A stretch of DNA of 64,000 nt. It comes from Mediterranea massiliensis. Lineage in GTDB: Bacteria; Bacteroidota; Bacteroidia; Bacteroidales; Bacteroidaceae. Below, piece by piece: positions 1 to 7,785 of this stretch (positions within the stretch are counted from its first letter, which is position 1; each line of letters begins with the position of its first letter). Under the pieces are notes generated by a model. It was given only the letters and a program-made list of their open reading frames with translations, searched no databases and had not been told where the DNA came from. The position numbers and the translations under genes are program-made. The DNA is taken from the NCBI GenBank assembly GCA_015060685.1, contig SUXZ01000001.1, positions 248,001 to 312,000 on the forward strand. Reading direction: 5' to 3'.

Positions 1-1
1 C

Positions 2-733
2 ATACTAATTGATGCAGGCATCCCCTCGCGCACCATACGGAAAACGTTGAAGGAGTTTGGTATCGGTATCGAAACCATTCGAGGCATATTCATTACACAC
101 GACCATGCCGATCATATCAAAGCCGTTGGTGGATTGGGTGAAAAGTTACTTATTCCTATTTATGCTACTCGTGAGGTTCACAATGGCATCAACAAAAGTT
201 ATTGTATGACCGAGAAACTGACATCCAAATCGGTCAGATACATCGAGAAGCAACAGCCCATGCAACTGGAAGACTTTACCATCGAAGCATTCGAAGTGCC
301 GCACGATGGAACAGACAACGTAGGATATTGCATTGAAGTGGACGGAAAGGTATTCTCTTTCCTTACCGACTTGGGAGAGATTACTCCAACAGCAGCAAAC
401 TATATTCAGAAGGCCAACTACTTGATTATAGAAGCCAACTACGACGAAGAGATGTTGCGTATGGGAACATATCCTCCCTACTTGAAGGAGCGGATTAAAA
501 GTGCTACCGGACACATGTGCAACACTGATACAGCCGACTTCCTTGCGGAAAACATCGAGGAACATCTGAAACATATCTGGCTTTGCCATTTAAGCAAAGA
601 CAACAATCATCCGGAGTTGGCATACAAAACCGTTGAATGGAAACTTCGTCAGAAGGGAATTATCCCTGGAAAAGATGTGCAATTATGTGCGCTGAAACGT
701 ACAACGCCTTCCGAAATGTACGAATTTGAATAA
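2..733 (+). CDS. MBL-fold metallo-hydrolase, 5' end outside the window (YycJ/WalJ-like)
   Basis: This is the C-terminal part of a metallo-beta-lactamase-fold hydrolase. The reading frame is open from base 2, with residues ILIDAG, so the true start lies before the window; the TTG at 47 is internal. The zinc-binding motif THDHADH is about 35 codons in, and later there is a short segment SFLTDLGE and a HLSKDNNH stretch that fit further metal ligands of the fold. The length and order fit the single-domain YycJ/WalJ-like cytoplasmic hydrolases common in Bacteroidetes. The natural substrate of these proteins is not settled, and the sequence does not show it. The next feature downstream is a tRNA with its own promoter, so this is probably the last gene of its transcript. 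Confidence 0.85.
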   Translation: MLIDAGIPSRTIRKTLKEFGIGIETIRGIFITHDHADHIKAVGGLGEKLLIPIYATREVHNGINKSYCMTEKLTSKSVRYIEKQQPMQLEDFTIEAFEVPHDGTDNVGYCIEVDGKVFSFLTDLGEITPTAANYIQKANYLIIEANYDEEMLRMGTYPPYLKERIKSATGHMCNTDTADFLAENIEEHLKHIWLCHLSKDNNHPELAYKTVEWKLRQKGIIPGKDVQLCALKRTTPSEMYEFE

Positions 734-769
734 AAAATGCCCATTTAATCGAAAAAAAACGAATAATCG

Positions 770-800
770 TTTGCAAATATAAAATAAAGCACTACCTTTG
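770..800 (+). promoter_or_regulatory. Bacteroidetes-type promoter for tRNA-Lys
   Basis: TTTG at 770-773 is followed by 19 nt and then TACCTTTG at 793-800. This matches the Bacteroides consensus TTTG-N19-21-TAnnTTTG. It ends 18 nt before the tRNA. Confidence 0.8.
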
Positions 801-818
801 CACCCGCAATCAGCTAAT

Positions 819-891
819 GCACTCTTAGCTCAGTTGGTAGAGCAACTGACTCTTAATCAGTGGGTCCAGGGTTCGAATCCCTGAGAGTGTA
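819..891 (+). tRNA. tRNA-Lys (anticodon CTT)
   Basis: A 73-nt cloverleaf. The acceptor arms GCACTCT and AGAGTGT pair (first pair G-U), the D arm reads TAGCTCAGTTGGTAGAGCA, the anticodon stem is ACTGA/TCAGT around the loop CTCTTAA, and the T arm contains GGTTCGAATCC. The anticodon is CTT. CCA is not encoded. Confidence 0.95.
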
Positions 892-892
892 C

Positions 893-922
893 AAAAGCCG
901 GACAGAAATGTTCGGCTTTTTT
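893..922 (+). terminator. Rho-independent terminator after tRNA-Lys
   Basis: AAAAGCCGGACA and TGTTCGGCTTTT form a hairpin around a short loop, followed by a T run. It starts 2 nt after the tRNA. Confidence 0.8.
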
Positions 923-996
923 GTTTTTATAACTTTCTGAAAATCCTCCATCAGAAGCACAATAAATACAAAACATTATTTTTCCTTTAGAATAGC

Positions 997-1026
997 TTGA
1001 CAATTCATATTATTTTGTTACTTTTG
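997..1026 (+). promoter_or_regulatory. Predicted promoter of the DUF3332 gene
   Basis: TTGA at about 998 and TACTTTTG at 1019-1026 fit the Bacteroidetes -33/-7 pattern, roughly 40 nt before the ATG at 1067. Confidence 0.6.
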
Positions 1027-1066
1027 CAAACATAACGTAATATTAACACTTTATTTTTTTGATGTT

Positions 1067-1621
1067 ATGAAAAAGTTTGGTTTAAAATCTTTGGCTACAT
1101 TATTAATTGGTAGCGCGTTTATGTTCAGTTCTTGCATTGGCTCTTTCAGCTTGCACAACCGCTTGGTGACTTGGAATCAAAGCATTGGTAACGAATTTGT
1201 AAACGAATTGGTTTATTTGGTATTCAACATCGTTCCTGTTTATCCGGTTTGCTATATGGCAGATGCGTTGGTTATCAACTCTATCGAATTCTGGACAGGC
1301 AACAACCCAATGGCAAGCATTGGCGATGTTAAGAGGGTACAAGGCGAAAACGGTAACTACCTAGTAGAAACTTTGGAAAACGGCTACTCTATCACTAAGG
1401 AAGGCGAATCGGTTGCTATGCAATTGGTTTACGACCAAGAATTGAACAGCTGGAATGTTGTTGCCGACGGCGTTAGCACTGAACTGTTGAAGGTGAACGA
1501 TGACAATACGGCTACAATCTCTTTGCCTGATGGCGAAGAACTGAATGTTTCGCTCGATGAACAAGGTATTGCTGAAGCTCGCCAAGTATTGACTACCGAT
1601 ACTTATTTTGCTGCAAGATAA
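1067..1621 (+). CDS. DUF3332 family lipoprotein
   Basis: A 184-aa exported protein. A hydrophobic N-terminal segment ends in a lipobox, FSSC, with the acylated Cys at 23. The first half is rich in aromatic and hydrophobic residues (NELVYLVFNIVPVYPVCY) and matches the DUF3332 pattern seen in many Bacteroidetes. The second half is a beta-rich, Glu/Asn-rich region. It is a single-gene unit with its own promoter and a strong terminator. The function of DUF3332 is not known to me; an envelope role is inferred only from the signal. The ATG at 1067 is the only start that keeps the full signal peptide. Confidence 0.8.
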   Translation: MKKFGLKSLATLLIGSAFMFSSCIGSFSLHNRLVTWNQSIGNEFVNELVYLVFNIVPVYPVCYMADALVINSIEFWTGNNPMASIGDVKRVQGENGNYLVETLENGYSITKEGESVAMQLVYDQELNSWNVVADGVSTELLKVNDDNTATISLPDGEELNVSLDEQGIAEARQVLTTDTYFAAR

Positions 1622-1647
1622 TTTGTTGACAGACGAAATAACAGACT

Positions 1648-1684
1648 TAGGCCGGGTATCTTTGGATACTCGGCCTATTTTTTA
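1648..1684 (+). terminator. Terminator after the DUF3332 gene
   Basis: TAGGCCGGGTATC and GATACTCGGCCTA form a 13-bp stem with one G-U pair around TTTG, followed by TTTTTTT. Confidence 0.85.
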
Positions 1685-1717
1685 TCAATGATGCTCATAT
1701 TAGATAGTCATACAAAA

Positions 1718-1748
1718 AGGAGGCTTGCTCTTTTCGAACAAGCCTCCT
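1718..1748 (-). terminator. Terminator of the tryptophanase-family gene
   Basis: AGGAGGCTTG and CAAGCCTCCT form a perfect 10-bp stem. The A run at its left gives a U tract on the minus strand. It sits 22 nt beyond the stop of the minus-strand gene. Confidence 0.8.
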
Positions 1749-1770
1749 GATATTTTTATTTCGATTAGGA

Positions 1771-3222
1771 TTACAAGCTATCGCCGAAATCTTCACGGAA
1801 TTTCTCCATCAAGCGGTTTGGCCAGTTGCTGGTTGGTTCAAGTCCACCCATGAAGAAACGGAGTACAGGAGGTTCGTAAGTGAACTTCAAGCCGCCGATG
1901 AGGTGACGGTTGTCATACAACCAATGCATACGGTCGATAACGTAGTTTACTTGCGACAAAGTGAATACACGACGAGGAACAGCCAAACGGAGCAATTCGA
2001 CATCGGCAGGGATTTCCTTACCGTTTTCATCGCGGGTACTTGATACTGTACCACGTTCCATACCGCGAACACCGGAAATCAGGTAGAAGGCAGCAGCCAA
2101 TGCTCCGGCAGGATATTGATCTTGTGGAATGTGGCTACAGAATTCCATTGCATTGACGTGGGCACCCAATACTCCCGGAGGGGTTACACAAGGAATGCCG
2201 CGTTTTTCCATTTCTGTTACCAGGTATCTGATGAACTCAGGGCTTTGGCTGATAGCTGTTTCGTCGAGTGTTTCGTACAGACCTACGGTCATTGCTTCGA
2301 TTTCGCGAACAGAGATACCACCATAAGTCAAGAAACCTTCGTACAAGGGGATAAGCGCTTCCATCTTGTTGTACAACTCACGTTGGTTGGTACAGATACC
2401 ACCACCACGAGAAGAGCTGAGCTTACGGGCAGAGAAATATACCAAGTCGGCCAAACCACACATCATCTTGATGATTTCGCCAAGGCTATTCTCTTTCCAT
2501 TTATCTTCGCGTTGCTTGATGAGGTATGCATTTTCGCCCAACAACGATGCGTCGAGTACCAACATAATACCATATTTATCGGCAATGCGGCGAACATCCA
2601 TCAAGTTGGCCATTGAGAATGGTTGACCTCCAATCAAGTTGGTAGATGCTTCCATACGGATATAAGGAATGTTTTCCTTACCTTCTGTTTGGATAAGTTC
2701 TTCCAGCTTCTCGATGTTCATGTTGCCCTTGAAAGGATAATCGCTCTTCAACTCCATGGCACGGTCGTAGTAGAGCTCGGCTACACGAGCACCCATTTCT
2801 TGAACGTGAGCCAACGTAGTGGTGAAGTGATAGTTCATAGGCACTACATTGCCCGGCTTGATGAAGGCTTTAGAAACGATGTTTTCGCAAGCACGGCCTT
2901 GGTGAGCAGGAAGCAGGTATTTCTTTCCAAGCACATCTTCTACGGCTTTTTGCAAACGGATGAACGATTGTGAACCGGCATAAGCATCATCGGCATGCAA
3001 CATAGCTGCTACTTGATTGTCGCTCATGGCATTTACACCACTATCTGTCAACATATCGAGATATACATCGAGTGTGCTTAAACGGAATGTATTGAATCCA
3101 CCCTCTTTCAGGGCTTCCATGCGTCGTTCGATGGGTACTAAGTGAAGTTTTTGCACTACACGTACTTTGTGCAATTCAAGCGGTTGGTCGCCACCCTTGT
3201 AGAATTTTACTTTTGAACTCAT
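1771..3222 (-). CDS. tnaA: Tryptophanase / tyrosine phenol-lyase family beta-eliminating lyase, divergent
   Basis: A PLP enzyme of 483 aa that aligns along its length with tryptophanases. It has LTDSG near 60, HQGR near 110, a GGQP segment, DASLLGENAYLIK at about 224-236, and a C-terminal FTYEP-VLR-F block. The PLP lysine is K267 in SARKLSSSRGGG, where classical tryptophanases have SAKKD. Leu227 stands where E. coli TnaA has Arg226, and LTDSGV replaces LTDSGT. It is probably cytoplasmic and cleaves an aromatic amino acid to pyruvate and ammonia, but these changes mean the substrate cannot be taken from homology. It is monocistronic with its own terminator, and no tnaC-like leader or adjacent permease is visible. 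A close paralogue group rather than true TnaA is possible. Confidence 0.7.
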   Translation of the reverse strand: MSSKVKFYKGGDQPLELHKVRVVQKLHLVPIERRMEALKEGGFNTFRLSTLDVYLDMLTDSGVNAMSDNQVAAMLHADDAYAGSQSFIRLQKAVEDVLGKKYLLPAHQGRACENIVSKAFIKPGNVVPMNYHFTTTLAHVQEMGARVAELYYDRAMELKSDYPFKGNMNIEKLEELIQTEGKENIPYIRMEASTNLIGGQPFSMANLMDVRRIADKYGIMLVLDASLLGENAYLIKQREDKWKENSLGEIIKMMCGLADLVYFSARKLSSSRGGGICTNQRELYNKMEALIPLYEGFLTYGGISVREIEAMTVGLYETLDETAISQSPEFIRYLVTEMEKRGIPCVTPPGVLGAHVNAMEFCSHIPQDQYPAGALAAAFYLISGVRGMERGTVSSTRDENGKEIPADVELLRLAVPRRVFTLSQVNYVIDRMHWLYDNRHLIGGLKFTYEPPVLRFFMGGLEPTSNWPNRLMEKFREDFGDSL

Positions 3223-3323
3223 TGTATTTTGATTTAATTATTTGTTTTTTGCTAACGGGCGGCAATATTCGTAAAAAAATCGCACATAAGCAAACTTTTG
3301 TTACGAAAATTAGCGGTTTTCTA

Positions 3324-4958
3324 TCATTTTCGTTCTATTTCGCGCAAATTCTCTATCCGTTTGCGTTCCATAAAGGCTTGAATGCCGTCTAAATGATGTA
3401 CTACGCGCTTGTTTCCGAACTCATAAATCTGGGTAACCAATCCATCGAGAAAGTCGCGGTCGTGACTAACAAGAATCAATGTGCCGTCGAATGCTTGCAA
3501 GGCTTCTTTCAAGATATCCTTAGTGCGCATATCGAGGTGATTGGTAGGTTCGTCGAGGATAAGCAGGTTGACCGGTTCGAGCAGTAGTTTGAGCAATGCC
3601 AGACGAGTGCGCTCACCTCCACTAAGCACTTTTACCTTCTTTAGCGAGGCTTCTCCTCCAAACATGAATGCGCCGAGCATATCCTTTATTTTGGTGCGGA
3701 TATCGCCTTGGGCAATGTCGTCGATGGTTTGGAAAACGGTTAGTTCCTCGTCTAACAACGATGCTTGGTTCTGAGCGAAATAGCCTATCATTACGTTGTG
3801 TCCCAACGTCAGTGTGCCGTCGTGCTCTATCTCGTCCATGATGCACTTTACCATGGTAGATTTTCCTTCGCCGTTTTTACCTACGAATGCTATCTTCTGT
3901 CCGCGTTCAATCATGAAACTTGCATTCTTGAACACTACATGTTCGCCGTAGCTCTTCCCTACTCCGTCGGCGGTAACCGGATAGTTTCCTGAACGTGGCG
4001 CGGGAGGAAACTTCAGACGCAGATGCGAGGTATCTTCTTCGTCCACTTCGATTATTTCCAGTTTTTCCAGCATCTTCACGCGGCTTTGCACTTGTAGTGT
4101 CTTGCTATAAGTGCCCTTGAAACGTTCGATAAAATCTTTCGTTTCCTGAATCATCTTCTGCTGCTCTTCGTATTGCTTCTGTTGTTGCGCTCGGCGCTCG
4201 GCACGAAGTTGCAAGTATTGGCTATAAGGCACTTTGTAGTCGTAGATGCGTCCCATCGTCACTTCGATGGTGCGATTCGTGATGTGGTCGACAAATGCAC
4301 GGTCGTGACTGATGACTACTACCGCACGTCCGCATTGTATCAGGAAATCTTCCAACCATTGGATAGATTCAATATCCAGGTGATTGGTAGGCTCGTCCAG
4401 TAGCAATACATCCGGTTTCTTCAACAACATCTTGGCCAGTTCGATGCGCATACGCCATCCGCCGGAGAAATCACTTGTAGGGCGTTGGAAGTCGTCGCGC
4501 ACAAATCCCAAACCAAGAAGTGTCTTCTCCACATCTTCGTCGAAGTGGGTCATGTCGATGGTATAGAACTTCTCGCTCAATGCCGACACCTCTTCGATGA
4601 GTTTCATGTACTCATCGCTCTCATAGTCGGTGCGTGTAGCCAGCTCATCGTTCAACTTGTTGATGCGTTCTTCCATTTCGAACAGGTGGGCAAATGCTTG
4701 CGATGCCTCTTCGAACACCGTTCGTCCGTCTTGTGTAAGGAGGTGTTGCGGCAAGTAAGCAATCACCGTATCTGCCGGGAAAGATACCCTTCCGCGTGTG
4801 GGTTGTCTTACTCCTGCCAATATCTTCAACAAAGTGGATTTTCCGGCACCGTTCTTACCCATCAAGGCAATTCTGTCGGTGGGATTGATGAAGAAGTTTA
4901 TATCTGAAAAAAGTGTTGTGCCTGAAAATTCTACGGCAATATTATCTACTGAAACCAC
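3324..4958 (-). CDS. ABC-F family ATPase (translation-associated)
   Basis: A 544-aa protein with two ATP-binding cassettes and no membrane segment. The first Walker A is GKNGAGKST at 34-42 with signature FSGGWRMR and LLLDEPTNHLD. The second has GKNGEGKST, signature LSGGERTR and LILDEPTNHLD. The cassettes are joined by a charged helical linker rich in Gln, Glu and Arg (about 240-300), the P-site tRNA interaction motif region of ABC-F proteins. Such proteins act on the ribosome rather than in transport. Which of the EttA, Uup, YbiT or resistance subgroups applies cannot be fixed from sequence alone; no resistance-type long linker stands out. It is last in a probable ltaE-channel-ABC-F transcript, 48 nt after the channel gene. 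Confidence 0.9.
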   Translation of the reverse strand: MVSVDNIAVEFSGTTLFSDINFFINPTDRIALMGKNGAGKSTLLKILAGVRQPTRGRVSFPADTVIAYLPQHLLTQDGRTVFEEASQAFAHLFEMEERINKLNDELATRTDYESDEYMKLIEEVSALSEKFYTIDMTHFDEDVEKTLLGLGFVRDDFQRPTSDFSGGWRMRIELAKMLLKKPDVLLLDEPTNHLDIESIQWLEDFLIQCGRAVVVISHDRAFVDHITNRTIEVTMGRIYDYKVPYSQYLQLRAERRAQQQKQYEEQQKMIQETKDFIERFKGTYSKTLQVQSRVKMLEKLEIIEVDEEDTSHLRLKFPPAPRSGNYPVTADGVGKSYGEHVVFKNASFMIERGQKIAFVGKNGEGKSTMVKCIMDEIEHDGTLTLGHNVMIGYFAQNQASLLDEELTVFQTIDDIAQGDIRTKIKDMLGAFMFGGEASLKKVKVLSGGERTRLALLKLLLEPVNLLILDEPTNHLDMRTKDILKEALQAFDGTLILVSHDRDFLDGLVTQIYEFGNKRVVHHLDGIQAFMERKRIENLREIERK

Positions 4959-4991
4959 GGGGATATTAATTGAGAATTAAAAATTAAGATT

Positions 4992-5011
4992 CACTAACAC
5001 ACTAACTCACT
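4992..5011. repeat. Octamer-type repeat at a gene end
   Basis: CACTAACACACTAACTCACT is the complement of a short TTAGTGAG/TTAGTGTG repeat. It overlaps the stop codon of the channel gene. Related copies occur at 36043-36078 and 49240-49262. Confidence 0.6.
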
Positions 5012-5891
5012 CTTTCTCTTCCGGCTCTAACATGGCACCGCAATGATTGCAAAAGATGGCATCCTTTCCATGACGGCGTTTACCGCATTGCGGACAACCC
5101 CGTTTCTCGTTTTCATTCAGACCGTTTTCTTTGCGAACCATCTCTACCATCGATGCCGAGAATATGCCGGTTGGTACGGCTATGATGGTGTATCCCAACA
5201 ACATGACGATGCTTGATAGGAAACGGCCTAAACCGGTTACGGGAGCTATGTCGCCATAGCCTACGGTAGTTAGCGTTACACACGCCCAATAGATGCTATT
5301 GGGAATATTATTGAAAGCAGTGCCTGGTTCTTGTCCTTCAATCATATACATCAGTGTGCCGAGCGATATGACCATGATGATGACAAAGAGGAAGAATACG
5401 GCTATCTTTCGGCTACTTGCATGTAGTGCGCGTAGCAACAGGTTGCCTTCGTTCAAGAAGTTGAACAGCTTGAATACACGGAAAACACGTATCAAGCGGA
5501 AGGCACGCACAATCATCAGGTAGCGTGCAGGGCCGAATATCCACGATATGTATAGAGGGAGTGTGGCTAGCAAATCGATGATGCCAAAGAAACTCAATGC
5601 ATAGTGGCGCGGATTGGGCGAACAATATAGGCGCAACAGATACTCGGCGGTAAAGAAGAATGTGAAAAGGTATTCGAGCACTTGAAGTGTCAACGAAAAC
5701 TTTCCGCTCACGCCTTCGAAACTCTCTATCACTACCAGCACAATGCTTAGCACGATACACGCAATCAAGGTGACATCGAATGCTTTTCCGGCGGGTGTTT
5801 CGCTTTCGAAGATAATGTCGTATAGCTTCTTTTTAAGATGTTTGTTGTTCATAAACTCTCTCCATTTGCTTGCAAGTCGGTTCATACACAA
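5007..5891 (-). CDS. Voltage-gated K+ channel-like ion transporter with C-terminal zinc ribbon
   Basis: A 294-aa integral membrane protein of the 6-TM voltage-gated cation channel fold. It has hydrophobic segments S1-S3, an S4-like arginine ladder (RAFRLIRVFRVFK), S5, a pore loop with the potassium selectivity filter TVGYGD, and S6. After S6 comes a short cytoplasmic tail with CPQCG and CNHCG, a four-cysteine zinc-ribbon pattern near residues 265-285. It likely conducts K+; the ribbon may be structural or regulatory. It starts 4 nt after the threonine aldolase stop, suggesting one transcript. An internal ATG at 5852 (residue 14) is a plausible alternative start, because homologues usually begin near that lysine-rich segment. 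Confidence 0.85.
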   Translation of the reverse strand: MCMNRLASKWREFMNNKHLKKKLYDIIFESETPAGKAFDVTLIACIVLSIVLVVIESFEGVSGKFSLTLQVLEYLFTFFFTAEYLLRLYCSPNPRHYALSFFGIIDLLATLPLYISWIFGPARYLMIVRAFRLIRVFRVFKLFNFLNEGNLLLRALHASSRKIAVFFLFVIIMVISLGTLMYMIEGQEPGTAFNNIPNSIYWACVTLTTVGYGDIAPVTGLGRFLSSIVMLLGYTIIAVPTGIFSASMVEMVRKENGLNENEKRGCPQCGKRRHGKDAIFCNHCGAMLEPEEKE

Positions 5892-5895
5892 TGCT

Positions 5896-6921
5896 TTATA
5901 ACTGTTCGATTAGTTTGTCGATAGCTTCATCTGTAGTGGCCCAGCTTGTAACGAAGCGAACAACGGTTTCGCTTTCGCCACGAGGACCCCAAAGCTCGAA
6001 CGAGGCATATTGCATCAAGCGATCTATCTGCTCGTTGGGCATCACAATAAATTGTTGGTTGGTAAACGAGTCGATAAACAAGCGATAGCCCTTCGATACG
6101 AATGCCTGCTTTAGCTTCATGGCTTGGCGAATGGCGTGCGAGGCTATCTCCACATAAAGGTTGTCGGTGAATAACGTATCGAATTGAATACCCAACAGCC
6201 TACCCTTTGCCAACAAAGCGCCGTGTTGCTTGATTAGTGGGAAGAAGTGTGTCAGTAACCCTGGACGAGTAGCTACAACGGCCTCGCCAAAGAGTGCTCC
6301 CACCTTGGTACCGCCTATGTAGAAAACGTCGCACAAGCGTGCTATATCCTTCAACGTAATGTCGGTAGCGGGCGATGCCAATGCATATCCCAATCGTGCA
6401 CCGTCCATGTAGAGAGGAATATTCGCACGGCGGCAAACGTTGCTCAACGCTTCGAGTTCGGCAAGCGAATAGAGTGTACCATACTCCGTTGGATGCGAAA
6501 TGTAAAGCATACCCGGTGCCACCATGTGCTCGTAGGTTTCATCGCGATAGAAGTTGTTGATATAGGCTTCCACCTCTTCGGCTCTCACCTTTCCCATGTG
6601 TTGCGGCAAGGCAAGCACTTTGTGTCCGGTTGCTTCGATAGCACCCGATTCGTGCACATTGATATGTCCGGTTTCTGCCGCCAATACTCCTTGATGCGGA
6701 CGTAGCAATCCGTCTATCACCGTAGCATTTGTTTGCGTACCTCCAACTAAGAAATGCACTTCAGCATCGGGCAATCCGATGGCTTCCTTAATCTTTATTT
6801 TCGCTTCTCTGGTATACTCGTCGCAACCATAACCAACCGTCTGTTCAAGGTTGGTTTCACACAAACGGCGCATCACCTCGGGGTGTGCACCTTCCATATA
6901 ATCACTATCAAAATGTAACAT
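5896..6921 (-). CDS. ltaE: Low-specificity L-threonine aldolase family protein
   Basis: A 341-aa PLP fold-type I enzyme that would cleave L-threonine or allo-threonine to glycine and acetaldehyde in the cytoplasm. The sequence opens with FDSDYMEGAHP and YGCDEYT, then has GGTQTN, ETGHI, a YMDGARLGYA segment that holds the PLP-binding aspartate, and the PLP lysine K206 in YIGGTKVGA. Length fits the family. It is first in a minus-strand series with the channel and ABC-F genes. A TATTTTTG element (complement of 6926-6933) lies only 4 nt upstream of the annotated ATG, so either the transcript is almost leaderless or translation begins further in. The exact substrate is inferred from family membership. 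Confidence 0.85.
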   Translation of the reverse strand: MLHFDSDYMEGAHPEVMRRLCETNLEQTVGYGCDEYTREAKIKIKEAIGLPDAEVHFLVGGTQTNATVIDGLLRPHQGVLAAETGHINVHESGAIEATGHKVLALPQHMGKVRAEEVEAYINNFYRDETYEHMVAPGMLYISHPTEYGTLYSLAELEALSNVCRRANIPLYMDGARLGYALASPATDITLKDIARLCDVFYIGGTKVGALFGEAVVATRPGLLTHFFPLIKQHGALLAKGRLLGIQFDTLFTDNLYVEIASHAIRQAMKLKQAFVSKGYRLFIDSFTNQQFIVMPNEQIDRLMQYASFELWGPRGESETVVRFVTSWATTDEAIDKLIEQL

Positions 6922-6955
6922 GGTGCAAAAATAGCTAATTTCTATATTTTTTCTT

Positions 6956-6963
6956 TACCTTTG
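6956..6963 (+). promoter_or_regulatory. -7 element for nudC
   Basis: TACCTTTG matches TAnnTTTG and lies 19 nt before the nudC ATG. No clear -33 element is visible. Confidence 0.5.
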
Positions 6964-6982
6964 CCGTGAAAAAAATAAGGAT

Positions 6983-7777
6983 ATGGACAGCAAACAAAAT
7001 AATACCGATACACTTTGGTATCTTTTCAATAACGACAAGTTGCTATTAAAGCAAGACGAAACGGGAAAGCTATGCCTTCCTACTTCGCAAGAGGTAGAAA
7101 CCTGGAAGCCCTTTTTCGAAGGCACAATACATCGTTTCACCCTATCTGATGCGTGCGAGTGCCGAACAGTGTCGGTGAATCTGCCGAATACGTTCGGTGC
7201 AGAGTGGACATTAATGACCTTGCGCGATGCATACGACCACTTGCCGCTATCTCATTATAAATATGGTGGAAGAGCCTACGAATTGCTCTATTGGGATGCC
7301 CATAGCCGTTTCTGTCCCGTTTGCGGCACCCCGACGCAACAACTCGAAGCCATCATGAAGAAATGTCCTTCGTGCAAACACGAAATCTATCCGCCCATAG
7401 CAACGGCAACCATCGTATTGGTGCGCCGCGGCGATGAAGCCTTGTTGGTAAGAGCACGCAACTTCCGAAGCAATCATTATGGTCTTGTAGCCGGATTCCT
7501 TGAGCCGGGCGAAACGTTGGAAGAGTGTGTTGCCCGCGAAGTGATGGAAGAGACCGGGCTTCGCATCCGCAACATCCAATACTTTGGAAACCAGCCTTGG
7601 CCCTATCCGTGTGGATTGATGGTTGGATTCACGGCCGATTACGAAAGCGGTGATATCACCCTTCAAGCCGAAGAGCTTACCACCGCTTCATTCTTCCGTC
7701 GCGACAACCTCCCTGAGCTGCCGCGCAAGCTAAGCATTGCACGCCGCCTTATCGATGCCTGGATAGCCGAGGGGTAG
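6983..7777 (+). CDS. nudC: NAD+ diphosphatase / NADH pyrophosphatase NudC
   Basis: A 264-aa Nudix hydrolase that splits NAD(H) to NMN(H) and AMP and can decap NAD-capped RNA in characterised members. The order is an N-terminal NudC-type domain, a four-cysteine zinc ribbon (CPVCG near 105, CPSC near 120), then a Nudix box with GFLEPGE and REVMEETG (about 165-190). Downstream is NQPWPYP, the version here of the SQPWPxPxS signature that marks the NudC class. It is a single gene between divergent ltaE and convergent CotH; its stop is only 8 nt from the CotH stop, with no terminator hairpin I can see. Confidence 0.93.
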   Translation: MDSKQNNTDTLWYLFNNDKLLLKQDETGKLCLPTSQEVETWKPFFEGTIHRFTLSDACECRTVSVNLPNTFGAEWTLMTLRDAYDHLPLSHYKYGGRAYELLYWDAHSRFCPVCGTPTQQLEAIMKKCPSCKHEIYPPIATATIVLVRRGDEALLVRARNFRSNHYGLVAGFLEPGETLEECVAREVMEETGLRIRNIQYFGNQPWPYPCGLMVGFTADYESGDITLQAEELTTASFFRRDNLPELPRKLSIARRLIDAWIAEG

Positions 7778-7785
7778 CCGCGCAA

